Part shown: positions 14,316 to 22,579 of the stretch, one piece after another
Numbering within the stretch: position 1 is the stretch's first letter
Layout: each line of letters opens with the position of its first letter
DNA from: 13-2-20CM-66-19 sp963824395
Lineage (GTDB): Bacteria > Pseudomonadota > Gammaproteobacteria > Steroidobacterales > Steroidobacteraceae
Direction of reading: 5' to 3'
Length of the DNA stretch: 64,000 bases
Assembly: GCA_963824395.1 (NCBI GenBank)
Contig: CAWGPF010000001.1
Location: 1,178,001-1,242,000, forward strand
Program-made: the position numbers and the translations under genes
The notes under the pieces: generated by a model
Database searches by the model: none
What the model was told of the DNA's origin: nothing
Seen by the model: only the letters and a program-made list of their open reading frames with translations

Positions 14316-14348
14316 GTCCCCGCGCGCGCGCCGGCGGGCGCGCCCGCC

Positions 14349-15014
14349 CTATTTCGCGATCTCCCGGCGCATCTGCTCGATGGTCTGCCGGTAATCCTTA
14401 CTGCCGAAGATCGCCGAGCCTGCCACGAAGGTGTCTGCGCCCGCCTGCGCCGCGGCCCCGATGTTGTCGACCTTGATGCCGCCGTCCACCTCCAGGCGCA
14501 CCGGGCGCCCGCTCGCCTCGATGCGCGAGCGTGCCTGCGCAAGCTTACGCAGGGTCGTCGGGATGAACTGCTGGCCGCCGAAGCCCGGGTTCACCGACAT
14601 GATGAGCACCAGGTCCAGGTACTCGAGCGTGTAATCGAGGTAATCGAGCGGGGTCGCCGGGTTGAACACCAGCCCCGGCCTGCAGCCGTTCTCGCGGATG
14701 AGCGCGATGGTGCGGTCGATGTGCTCGCTCGCCTCCGGATGGAAGCTGATGTAGGTGGCCCCCGCTTGGGCGAAGTCCGGCACGATGCGGTCCACGGGGC
14801 GCACCATGAGGTGCACGTCGATGGGGGCACTCACCCCGTGCTTGCGCAGCGCTGCGCACACCATCGGCCCGATGGTGAGGTTCGGCACGTAGTGGTTGTC
14901 CATGACGTCGAAGTGAATGAGGTCGGCCCCCGCCGCGACCACCGCATCGACCTCCTCGCCCAGGCGGGCGAAGTCGGCCGACAGAATCGACGGGGCAATC
15001 CAGGGGCTCGCCAT
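14349..15014 (-). CDS. rpe: Ribulose-phosphate 3-epimerase
   Basis: 221 residues of TIM-barrel type, interconverting ribulose 5-phosphate and xylulose 5-phosphate. Metal and catalytic motifs are present: PSILSADFARL near the start, IHFDVMDNHYVPNLTIGP (Asp and His), HLMVRPVD, FHPEAS, MSVNPGFGGQ and EVDGGI for phosphate binding. It converges on crp with a short GC-rich gap and is followed upstream by purC on the same strand (13-base gap), suggesting co-transcription. Confidence 0.97.
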   Translation of the reverse strand: MASPWIAPSILSADFARLGEEVDAVVAAGADLIHFDVMDNHYVPNLTIGPMVCAALRKHGVSAPIDVHLMVRPVDRIVPDFAQAGATYISFHPEASEHIDRTIALIRENGCRPGLVFNPATPLDYLDYTLEYLDLVLIMSVNPGFGGQQFIPTTLRKLAQARSRIEASGRPVRLEVDGGIKVDNIGAAAQAGADTFVAGSAIFGSKDYRQTIEQMRREIAK

Positions 15015-15027
15015 GATGCGCGGCAGT

Positions 15028-15933
15028 CTACCTGAGCGCTCGCTCGGGACCTGTGAGACGCGTCAGCGCCTCGCGGTACTTCTGGCTGGTGTGCTCGATG
15101 ACCTGCGGCGGCAGCCTCGGTCCCGGGGCCTTCTTGTTCCAGTCGAGGGTCTCCAGGTAATCGCGCACGTACTGCTTGTCGAAGCTCGGGGGGCTGATGC
15201 CTTCCCGATAGGTGTCCGCCGGCCAGAAGCGCGAGGAGTCCGGGGTTACGACTTCGTCGATGAGCGTCAGGCGCCCGGCAGCGTCGACCCCAAACTCGAA
15301 CTTGGTGTCGGCCACGATGATGCCGCGGCGGCGCGCGTGCCCGGCCGCCAGGCTGTAGAGCGCGAGCGCGGTGTCGCGTACCTGTGCGGCGAGCTGTTCG
15401 CCGAGGAGCTGCGTCACGGCGCTGAAGGTGATGTTCTCATCGTGCGCGCCGGCCGCAGCCTTGCTCGCCGGCGTGAAGATCGGCTGCGGCAGGCGCTGCG
15501 CCTGGCGCATGCCCTCCGGCAACGCAATACCGCAGATGCTGCCGCGTGCCTGGTAGTCCTTCCACCCCGAACCGATCAGGTAGCCGCGCACCACGGCCTC
15601 GATCGGCAGCGCCTTGAGGCGCCGCACCACGACCGCGCGCCCGGCGAGCATGGCACGCTCGGCCGGATCCTGGACCACGCTCGCAGGATCGCGGCCGGTG
15701 AGGTGATTGGGTATGAGCGCGCGCGTGCGCTCGAACCAGAAGTTGGAAATGCTGTTGAGCACCTCCCCCTTGCCGGGAATCGGGTCGGGCAGCACCACGT
15801 CGAAGGCCGACAGGCGGTCGGTGGTGACGATGAGCATGGTCTGCGCATCGAGCGCATAGATGTCGCGCACCTTGCCCTCGTGGATGCGCTCGAGGCCCGA
15901 CAGCTGGGTACGAAAAACGGTGTCCGCTGACAT
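15028..15933 (-). CDS. purC: Phosphoribosylaminoimidazole-succinocarboxamide synthase (SAICAR synthase)
   Basis: 301 residues; ATP-dependent joining of aspartate to CAIR in purine synthesis. HEGKVRDIYALD provides the nucleotide-binding start, followed by VTTDRLSAFDVVLPDPIPGKG, VVRGYLIGSGWKDYQ, and LIDEVVTPDSSRFW near the C-terminus. Length and motifs match the longer, yeast-like SAICAR synthase rather than the 237-residue E. coli form. The reading frame is open farther upstream, but ATG at 15933 begins the conserved MSADTVFRTQLSGL. purE and purK are 5-7 kb away. Confidence 0.96.
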   Translation of the reverse strand: MSADTVFRTQLSGLERIHEGKVRDIYALDAQTMLIVTTDRLSAFDVVLPDPIPGKGEVLNSISNFWFERTRALIPNHLTGRDPASVVQDPAERAMLAGRAVVVRRLKALPIEAVVRGYLIGSGWKDYQARGSICGIALPEGMRQAQRLPQPIFTPASKAAAGAHDENITFSAVTQLLGEQLAAQVRDTALALYSLAAGHARRRGIIVADTKFEFGVDAAGRLTLIDEVVTPDSSRFWPADTYREGISPPSFDKQYVRDYLETLDWNKKAPGPRLPPQVIEHTSQKYREALTRLTGPERALR

Positions 15934-15998
15934 GCTTGGTACTATAGCGAGCCTTGCACCCTCATCAAACCTCGCGCACACGGCAAGCTCCCGGCCTC

Positions 15999-16808
15999 AT
16001 GAAATGGATCGGCAAAGTCACCGGCGGCGTCCTGGGCGGCCTCGTCCTGGGCCCGCTCGGGGCGGCACTCGGGGTGTTGCTCGGGCACCAGTTCGACGAG
16101 GACGGCGCACCGGCCGCCCTGCCGCCGGGGAGCGAGGACCTCACGCTCATCGGCGAGCGCTTCTTCCGCGCCACGTTCCGCATCATGGGCCACCTCGCCA
16201 AGGCCGACGGGCGCGTCTCGGAACGCGAGATCGCCGCCGCCCGCGCGGTCATGGGCCAGCTGCGCCTGGATGCCAGCCAGACGCGCGAGGCGATCGAGCG
16301 TTTCGGGGAGGGCAAGCAGCCGGACTTTGACTTCGAAGGAGAACTCGCCGCCTTAAGCCGTGCCTGCCACGGGCGCCCGGACCTGACGCGCATCTTCCTC
16401 GAGATCCAGGTGCGCGCGGCGCTGGCGGGCAATAACCTCGAAGGCGCGGTACGCGCGCGCATGCAGCGCGTGGCGCAGGTGCTCGGCGTCTCGGCGTTCG
16501 AGTTTGCGCACGTGGAGGCGGTGCTGCGCATCCAGAGCGGCGCCTTCCGGCCCGGCAACGCCGGCGGCGGTGCCGGCGGTGCGGTGCGTGACACCTCAGT
16601 CGCCGCCGCCTACCGGGTGCTGGAGACCTCCGCCGCCGCAAGCGATCAAGAGGTGGCCAAGGCCTACCGTCGCGCCCTGCACCGGCACCATCCGGACAAG
16701 CTCAAGGCGAACGGTCTTCCGGACTCCATGATCGAGCACGCCAAGGAGCGTACTCAGCAGATCATCGAGGCGTGGGAGCTGATCCGCGTGGAGCGCGGCC
16801 TGCGCTAG
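15999..16808 (+). CDS. djlA: DjlA-like membrane-anchored J-domain co-chaperone
   Basis: 269 residues. A Gly-rich membrane helix at the N-terminus (VTGGVLGGLVLGPLGAALGV, about 7-26) is the DjlA-type anchor. A TerB-like helical domain follows (about 45-165: TFRIMGHLAKADGRVSEREI, LFGEG-type turns), and the C-terminal J domain (about 205-269) has AYRVLETSAAASDQEVAKAY and the HPD tripeptide in HRHHPDKL. It should stimulate DnaK at the inner membrane. It diverges from purC and overlaps the end of the convergent BtuF-like gene by four bases. Confidence 0.92.
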   Translation: MKWIGKVTGGVLGGLVLGPLGAALGVLLGHQFDEDGAPAALPPGSEDLTLIGERFFRATFRIMGHLAKADGRVSEREIAAARAVMGQLRLDASQTREAIERFGEGKQPDFDFEGELAALSRACHGRPDLTRIFLEIQVRAALAGNNLEGAVRARMQRVAQVLGVSAFEFAHVEAVLRIQSGAFRPGNAGGGAGGAVRDTSVAAAYRVLETSAAASDQEVAKAYRRALHRHHPDKLKANGLPDSMIEHAKERTQQIIEAWELIRVERGLR

Positions 16809-17611
16809 TGGCGCCCGGCCCACTCGCTGATGACCGCCTGGATGGCACGCACGCCCTCGGTGAGCGCCGCGGGCCCGGGCTGCAGGATGAGGGAGGACTT
16901 GATCTCGCGCAGGTAGCCGCTGCGCACCGCGGGCACCTCGTGCCAGCCGGGCCGCGCGGCCACCGCCTGCGGGCGGAACTTCTTGCCGCACCAGGACCCG
17001 AGCACGATGTCCGGGGCGCGGCGCACGACCTCCAGCGGATCGGCGATGATGCGGTTCTTGCCCAGGGGCTCGGCGGCAAGCTCGGGAAAGCACTCATCGC
17101 CGCCGGCGAGCGTCACCAGCTCCGACACCCAGCGGATGCCTGAGATCAGGGGCTGGTCCCACTCCTCGAAGTACACGCGCGGCCGCCGGGTGAGCGCGGC
17201 GGCGCGCGCGCACACCTGCGCCAGGCCCGACTCGAGCTCCTCGCTGAGCGCGCGCGCCTTCGCCTCGCAGCCGATCATGCCGCCGAGCATGCGCACCATG
17301 CGCAGGATCTCCCCGATGCTGCGGTGATTGAAGAGGTGTACCTCTAGGCCGGCGCGCACCAGTTCCGCGGCGATGTCGGCCTGCAGGTCGGAGAAGCCGA
17401 GCACGAGATCGGGCTTGAGCCCGATGATGCGCGCGGTACGCGCGCTGGTGAACGCCGAGACACGCGGCTTCTCGCGCCGGGCGCGCGGCGGGCGCACCGT
17501 GAAGCCCGAGATGCCAACGATGCGCCAGTCCTCACCGAGGAGGTAGAGCGTCTCGGTGGTCTCTTCCGTCAGGCAGACGATTCGTTCGGGGAAGCTGGAG
17601 TTGAGGCTCAT
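16805..17611 (-). CDS. BtuF-like substrate-binding protein without a signal peptide
   Basis: 268 residues with the helical-backbone (cluster A-III) binding fold used for cobalamin and siderophores: RIVCLTEETTETLYLLG, RIIGLKPDLVLGFSDLQADI, LFNHRSIGEILRMVRMLG, and VYFEEWDQPLISGIRW. The mature BtuF pattern starts within ten residues of the first ATG, and no signal peptide or lipobox lies upstream in frame; only 41 bases separate it from the divergent YihY gene. So it is probably cytoplasmic, or secreted by another route. No ABC permease or ATPase is nearby. Similar signal-less cobalamin-binding proteins are annotated in related genera. Substrate is inferred. Confidence 0.78.
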   Translation of the reverse strand: MSLNSSFPERIVCLTEETTETLYLLGEDWRIVGISGFTVRPPRARREKPRVSAFTSARTARIIGLKPDLVLGFSDLQADIAAELVRAGLEVHLFNHRSIGEILRMVRMLGGMIGCEAKARALSEELESGLAQVCARAAALTRRPRVYFEEWDQPLISGIRWVSELVTLAGGDECFPELAAEPLGKNRIIADPLEVVRRAPDIVLGSWCGKKFRPQAVAARPGWHEVPAVRSGYLREIKSSLILQPGPAALTEGVRAIQAVISEWAGRH

Positions 17612-17652
17612 GAAGCACCGCGCCGCACCGGCCGGCACTGTATCCTTAAGGC

Positions 17653-18999
17653 ATGTGGGTGCGCATCTGGGCCTTTCTTGACTGGTGCTTCTTCGGTCAG
17701 GCGTCGGCACGTCCCGGCCTCCTCGGCGCGACGCTGCGCGTGCTGCGCTATCCCTACGCGGTGCTGCGGGACCTGTCGCGCGGGCAGATCAACCTGCGCG
17801 CGATGAGCCTCGTCTATACGACGCTGCTGTCGATCATCCCGCTGCTCGCCTTCACCTTCGCGGTGCTGAAGATCTTCGGCGCGCGGCGCGACCTTGAGCC
17901 GATCGTATTCGAGTTCTTCCGCCCGCTCGGCACCGCGGCGGCGCAGGAGCTCACCACGCGGGTGCTGCAGTTTGCGGGACGGGTGTCCTCGGGCGTGGTG
18001 GGTTCGGTAGGACTTGCGCTGCTCGCCTGGACGCTGGTCGGCACCATCAAGAAGGTCGAAGACAGCTTTAACTTCCTGTGGCACGTCGAGCAGCCGCGCA
18101 GCTTCGCCCGGCGCGTGGCCGAGTACACCGGGCTCCTGATCGCCGCCCCGGTGATCCTGGTCGGCTTCGTCGGCCTGCTGCACGCCGCCGTCGCCACCGG
18201 TCCGGTGCAGGAGATGGTGCACCTGCCGCTGCTGCAGCGCCTGCGCGGCGTCGGCCTCGCGCTCGCGCCCTTCGCGATGGTGACGGCGCTCTTCACGGCC
18301 CTCTACATGATGATCCCCAACACGCGCGTGCACTGGCGCGCCGCGCTCACCGGAGCGCTGGTGGGTGGTGTGCTGTGGGCGGCCACCGGCAAGATCTTCA
18401 CCGCCTTCGTGGTCTACTCGACGCGCCTGACGATCGTCTATGCCGGCTTTGCGTTCGTGGTCGCGGCGCTCCTGTGGACCTATTTCGGCTGGCTGATCCT
18501 GCTCGCCGGCGCGCAGCTGTCCTTCTACGTGCAAAATCCCACCTACCTGCGCCTCGGGCTGCAGCAGCTGCGCCTCTCGAGCATCGAGCTCGAGCAGCTG
18601 TCGCTGAAACTCATGTACCTCGTGGGCCGCACCCACGTCGCCGGCGGGCGGCGCTGGACCGTAAACCGGCTCGCCACGGAGCTCGGGCTGCCCGGGGTGG
18701 CGGTGGCGCAGATGGCGAGTGCGCTCGAGGCGGCGGGGATCGTCATCTGCACCGAGGCCGATGAGCTCGTGCCCTCGCGCGACATCGGCCGCATCCAGGT
18801 CTACGAGATCCTCGACATCGCGCGCCGCCAGGCGAGTGGCCACGTCGCGCCGCGCAACGTGCCGATCCCGGCGGTCGACCGGCTGCTGGCACAGCTCGAG
18901 GACCTGCGCCGCCATCGCTGCGGCGACCTGACGCTGCGTGACCTGGTAGATGAGGTACCCCGCCCGCAGCTGAGTGTCGCACGCGGCACGGGCTCCTGA
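17653..18999 (+). CDS. YihY/BrkB family inner-membrane protein
   Basis: 448 residues. The first 290 carry about six membrane helices with family motifs: LRDLSRGQINLRAMSLVYTTLLS near 37, LSIIPLLAFTFAVLK, NTRVHWRAALTGALVGG, and YFGWLILLAGAQLSFYVQ. The remaining 150 residues are soluble and resemble a winged-helix module (RRWTVNRLATELGLPGVAVA), a common C-terminal extension in this family. The family was once called RNase BN by mistake; its true role is unsettled. TTAAGG lies before the ATG. It diverges from the BtuF-like gene. Confidence 0.9.
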   Translation: MWVRIWAFLDWCFFGQASARPGLLGATLRVLRYPYAVLRDLSRGQINLRAMSLVYTTLLSIIPLLAFTFAVLKIFGARRDLEPIVFEFFRPLGTAAAQELTTRVLQFAGRVSSGVVGSVGLALLAWTLVGTIKKVEDSFNFLWHVEQPRSFARRVAEYTGLLIAAPVILVGFVGLLHAAVATGPVQEMVHLPLLQRLRGVGLALAPFAMVTALFTALYMMIPNTRVHWRAALTGALVGGVLWAATGKIFTAFVVYSTRLTIVYAGFAFVVAALLWTYFGWLILLAGAQLSFYVQNPTYLRLGLQQLRLSSIELEQLSLKLMYLVGRTHVAGGRRWTVNRLATELGLPGVAVAQMASALEAAGIVICTEADELVPSRDIGRIQVYEILDIARRQASGHVAPRNVPIPAVDRLLAQLEDLRRHRCGDLTLRDLVDEVPRPQLSVARGTGS

Positions 19000-19002
19000 G
19001 CC

Positions 19003-20352
19003 CTACTCGCCCGCGATCGTCATCTCGCCGATGAGCACCGAGCCGGTGCGGATGCTGCCGCGCGCATCGACGTCGCTGCCGAGGGCAATGATGTCGCGGA
19101 ACATGGGCTTGAGGTTGCCCGCGATCGTGATCTCCTGCACCGGGTAGGCGATGGCGCCGCCCTCGACCCAGAAGCCGCTCGCGCCGCGCGAGTAGTCCCC
19201 GGTCACGCCATTCACGCCCTGGCCCATGAGCTCGGTCACGAGCAGTCCCGTGCCGATGCGCCGCAGGAAGGCCGCCTCATCAAGGGTCCCGGCGGAGCTC
19301 GTGACGATGAGGTTGTGGATGCCGCCGGCGTTGCCGGTGCTCCTGAGTCCCAGGCGGCGCGCGGAGTAGCTGCCGAGCACGTAGCCATCGAGCACGCCTG
19401 CGTGCACCAGCTCACGGTCGCGCGTCACCGCGCCTTCCTGGTCGAAGGGGCTGCTGGCGAGACCCTTGGCGAGGTGCGGGCGCTCCTGCATCGACAGGAA
19501 CGTGGGAAACACCTGCTCGCCGGCCGCATCGAGGAGAAAGGAGGACTTGCGGTACTGGCTCGGGCCGGAGATGGCACCGATGAAGGCGCGGAACAGGCCG
19601 CGCGCCAGGTCCGGCGTGAAGGCCACCGGAGTCTTGCGCGTGCTCAGGCGCTGCGCCCCGAGGCGCGCCAGCGCGCGCTGCCCGGCGGTGCGCCCGATGC
19701 TCGCCGGGTCCTCCAGCTCGCGCGGGTCGCGCGCCACCGTGTACCAGTGATCGCGCTGCATGTCATCGCCCTCCTGCGCCACCAGTGAGCAGCTGAGCGA
19801 ATGGCTGGTCGAGGAGTAGCCGGCCAGGAACCCGAGCGAGTTGCCGTACACCCCGGTGGCGCGGTGGGTGTTGACCGCGGCCCCCTCGGAGTTGTTGACG
19901 CGGGCATCGACACCGAGGCCTGCCGCCTCGCACTCGCGGGCGAGCTCAATAGCGCGCTCGGGCGAGAGTTCCCAGGGATGATCGAGGTCCAGATCGGGGA
20001 TCTCGCGGGCCAGCAGGTCCGCGTCGATGAGGCCGGCGTAGGGGTCTTCGGCGGTGTAGCGGGCGATCGCGCACGCCTTGTGCACCGTCTCGCGCACGGC
20101 GGCGGCTGTCAGGTCAGCGGTGCTGGCCGAGCCCTTGCGCTTGCCGAAGTAGACGGTGACCCCCAGGCCCTTGTCACGCTGGTATTCGATGGTGTCGACC
20201 TCCCGCAGGCGCACGTTCACCGACAGCCCCTGGCTGACCGAGACGTCGGCCTCGCTCTGGGTGGCGCCCTGGCGGCGCGCCTCCTCGAGGGCAAGGCCCG
20301 CGACCTCGGCGAGCGGCCGCGTGGCGGGGCTGGGATCGGCTGATCGGCTCAT
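19003..20352 (-). CDS. pmbA: Metalloprotease PmbA/TldE
   Basis: 449 residues, the non-catalytic partner of TldD. Together they degrade unfolded peptides and mature certain RiPPs such as microcin B17. Typical segments are DTIEYQRDKGLGVTVYFGKR, KTPVAFTPDLARGL, NAGGIHNLIVT and TELMGQGVNGVTGDYSRGAS. TldD itself is encoded at 24550. The gene diverges from darP, the same yjgA/pmbA arrangement as in E. coli. It ends three bases after the end of the convergent YihY gene. Confidence 0.96.
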   Translation of the reverse strand: MSRSADPSPATRPLAEVAGLALEEARRQGATQSEADVSVSQGLSVNVRLREVDTIEYQRDKGLGVTVYFGKRKGSASTADLTAAAVRETVHKACAIARYTAEDPYAGLIDADLLAREIPDLDLDHPWELSPERAIELARECEAAGLGVDARVNNSEGAAVNTHRATGVYGNSLGFLAGYSSTSHSLSCSLVAQEGDDMQRDHWYTVARDPRELEDPASIGRTAGQRALARLGAQRLSTRKTPVAFTPDLARGLFRAFIGAISGPSQYRKSSFLLDAAGEQVFPTFLSMQERPHLAKGLASSPFDQEGAVTRDRELVHAGVLDGYVLGSYSARRLGLRSTGNAGGIHNLIVTSSAGTLDEAAFLRRIGTGLLVTELMGQGVNGVTGDYSRGASGFWVEGGAIAYPVQEITIAGNLKPMFRDIIALGSDVDARGSIRTGSVLIGEMTIAGE

Positions 20353-20426
20353 CGGGCGTGATTCGTGGGGGTGGTTGGGCTTAAATTGTACCAGTCAGCG
20401 CCATTTCAACCGCGGCCCGCAGAGCA

Positions 20427-20954
20427 GTGTCGACACCAGAAGACCCCGAAGACCCGGCCGCCGAGGCCCAGGAGCGCCCGAGCAAGAGCGCCAGAAAGCG
20501 CGCCGCACACGCCGCCCAGGACCTCGGCGAGGAGCTGGTGCGGCTGCGCGAGGCGCAGCTCGAGGCTCTCGACCTGCCGGAGCAGCTCAAGGAGGCGGTG
20601 CGACTGGCACGGCGCATCACCAGCCGCGCCGGCGGTGCGCGCCAGCGCCAGTACATCGGCAAGCTCATGCGCGAAGTGGACCCGGAGCCCATCCGCGCCG
20701 CGCTCAACTCCCGCAGCGCCGCGGATGCGCGCGAGACCGAGCGCTTCAAGCGCGTCGAGGGCTGGCGCGAGCGCCTCATTCGCGAGGGTGCCACGGCACT
20801 CGCCGAGCTGGCACGCTGGCGGCCGGACATCGACCAGACCGAATGGGCGCGTCGTGTCAGTTCGGCGCAGCACGAGCGCACTGCCGGCGACGGCCATGGC
20901 GCCTCGCGGGAGCTGTTTCGCGCTTTACGAGCATTGTTCGATACAATGCCCTGA
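20427..20954 (+). CDS. darP: Ribosome biogenesis factor DarP (YjgA, DUF615)
   Basis: 175 residues, highly charged and helical. DUF615 blocks are SKSARKRAAHAAQDLGEELV, ITSRAGGARQRQYIGKLMRE and the closing SRELFRALRALFDT. DarP associates with 50S precursors and assists late large-subunit assembly. Translation appears to start at GTG (20427), which begins the normal acidic leader. The TGA overlaps the purE ATG by one base, so the pair is probably coupled. Confidence 0.93.
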   Translation: MSTPEDPEDPAAEAQERPSKSARKRAAHAAQDLGEELVRLREAQLEALDLPEQLKEAVRLARRITSRAGGARQRQYIGKLMREVDPEPIRAALNSRSAADARETERFKRVEGWRERLIREGATALAELARWRPDIDQTEWARRVSSAQHERTAGDGHGASRELFRALRALFDTMP

Positions 20955-21454
20955 TGCAACCGCTGGTCGGCATCATCATGGGATCATCGTCCGACTGGGA
21001 GACGATGCAGTGCGCCGCCGAGCAGCTGGACAAACTCGCCGTGCCCTACGAGGTGCGCGTGGTGTCCGCGCACCGCACCCCGGATCTGTTGTTTGAATAC
21101 GCCTCCGGCGCCCACGAGCGCGGGCTCGAAGTGCTGATCGCAGGCGCCGGCGGTGCGGCACACCTGCCGGGCATGACCGCCGCCAAGACGCGCCTGCCGG
21201 TACTGGGCGTACCGGTGCAGTCAAAGGCCCTGGGCGGCATCGATTCGCTGCTGTCCATCGCGCAGATGCCCGCCGGCGTGCCCGTCGCCACGTTCGCGAT
21301 CGGGCCGGCCGGCGCGAGCAACGCCGCGCTGTTCGCGGCCGCCATCCTCGCCAACAAGTATCCCGCCGTCGCCGGCGCGCTGGAGGGTTTCCGCGCTCGC
21401 CAGACGGCCGGTGTTCTCGGCAACCCCGATCCGCGCACGACGCCGCGTTCATGA
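20954..21454 (+). CDS. purE: N5-carboxyaminoimidazole ribonucleotide mutase
   Basis: 166 residues of class I PurE, moving the carboxyl group of N5-CAIR to C4 in purine synthesis. Active-site motifs GIIMGSSSDWETM and VVSAHRTPD are intact, as are IAGAGGAAHLPGM and PVQSKALGGIDSLLSI. It overlaps darP by one base and purK by four (ATGA), so purE and purK are coupled. Length equals the usual 160-170. Confidence 0.97.
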   Translation: MQPLVGIIMGSSSDWETMQCAAEQLDKLAVPYEVRVVSAHRTPDLLFEYASGAHERGLEVLIAGAGGAAHLPGMTAAKTRLPVLGVPVQSKALGGIDSLLSIAQMPAGVPVATFAIGPAGASNAALFAAAILANKYPAVAGALEGFRARQTAGVLGNPDPRTTPRS

Positions 21455-22557
21455 CGGTTGGCATCGTCGGTGCCGGCCAGCTCGGCCGCATGCTCGCGCT
21501 GGCGGGCTATCCGCTCGGCCTAGACTTCCTGTGCCTGGACCCGTCAGCGCACGCACCGGCCGGCCAGGTCGCCCCGCTGCTGCAGGGCGCCTTCACCGAC
21601 CGCGCGCTGCTGCGCCGGCTCGCGCGCCGCTGCGAGGTGGTGACCTTCGACTGGGAGAACGTGTCGGTGCAGAGCCTGCGGGCCGTGCGTGCGGCGCACG
21701 GCGCGCGCATCGCACCGCCCGTGGCCGCGCTCGCGGCCGCCCAGGACCGGGTGGCAGAGAAGCGCCTGTTCGAGAAACTGCACATTCCGACCACGCGCTG
21801 GCGTGCGGTCGACTCACGCGCCGCGCTCACCCGCGCCATGCAGGCGGTGGGCGTGCCGGGCGTGCTCAAGACGCGCCGCCTCGGCTACGACGGCAAGGGG
21901 CAGGCGGTGATCGCCCGCGCCGCCGACGCCGCGCACGCCTTCGCGCGGCTGGGCGACGCACCCCTCATCTACGAGGAACGCGTACCCTTTGACTGCGAGG
22001 TCTCGATCATCGGGGCGCGGAGCCCGAGCGGGCAGCTCGCCATCTACCCGCTGTGCGGCAACGTGCACGCCCGCGGGATCCTGCGACTGACGCGCGCCCC
22101 CTACGGGCCGGGCGCCTGGCAGGCGCGCGCCGCGCGCTACCTCACACGCCTGCTCGAGCACTTCAGCTATGCCGGCATCCTCACCATCGAGTTCTTCGTG
22201 CGTCGCGGGCGGCTGATCGCCAATGAGATCGCCCCGCGGGTGCACAACTCCGGACACTGGAGCATCGAGGGCGCGGTCACGAGCCAGTTCGAGAACCACC
22301 TGCGGGCCATCCTCGATCTGCCGCTCGGCAGCACGCGCCCCACCGGCCACAGCGCCATGATCAACCTCATCGGCAGCATCCCGCCGGCCGCCAGGCTCCT
22401 CGAAGTTCCGGGCCTGCACCTGCACGACTACGGCAAGGAGCCGCGCCCCGGGCGCAAGGTCGGCCACCTCACCCTGGTGGAGACTTCCGCAGCGCGGCGC
22501 GACGCCCGGGCCCTGGGGTTACTCGAGGATTTGGCCGCAGGCGTTGGCTTCCCGTAA
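21451..22557 (+). CDS. purK: N5-carboxyaminoimidazole ribonucleotide synthase
   Basis: 368 residues of ATP-grasp type; makes N5-CAIR from AIR, bicarbonate and ATP. The N-terminal VGIVGAGQLGRMLALAG, the ATP-grasp LKTRRLGYDGKGQAV, EERVPFDCEVSII and IANEIAPRVHNSGHWSIEG are all present. Partner of PurE, with which it overlaps by four bases. It ends 23 bases before the ATPase-FHA gene, so read-through is possible though functionally unrelated. Confidence 0.97.
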   Translation: MTVGIVGAGQLGRMLALAGYPLGLDFLCLDPSAHAPAGQVAPLLQGAFTDRALLRRLARRCEVVTFDWENVSVQSLRAVRAAHGARIAPPVAALAAAQDRVAEKRLFEKLHIPTTRWRAVDSRAALTRAMQAVGVPGVLKTRRLGYDGKGQAVIARAADAAHAFARLGDAPLIYEERVPFDCEVSIIGARSPSGQLAIYPLCGNVHARGILRLTRAPYGPGAWQARAARYLTRLLEHFSYAGILTIEFFVRRGRLIANEIAPRVHNSGHWSIEGAVTSQFENHLRAILDLPLGSTRPTGHSAMINLIGSIPPAARLLEVPGLHLHDYGKEPRPGRKVGHLTLVETSAARRDARALGLLEDLAAGVGFP

Positions 22558-22579
22558 CATCGGTTACGAGCCAACTCGC

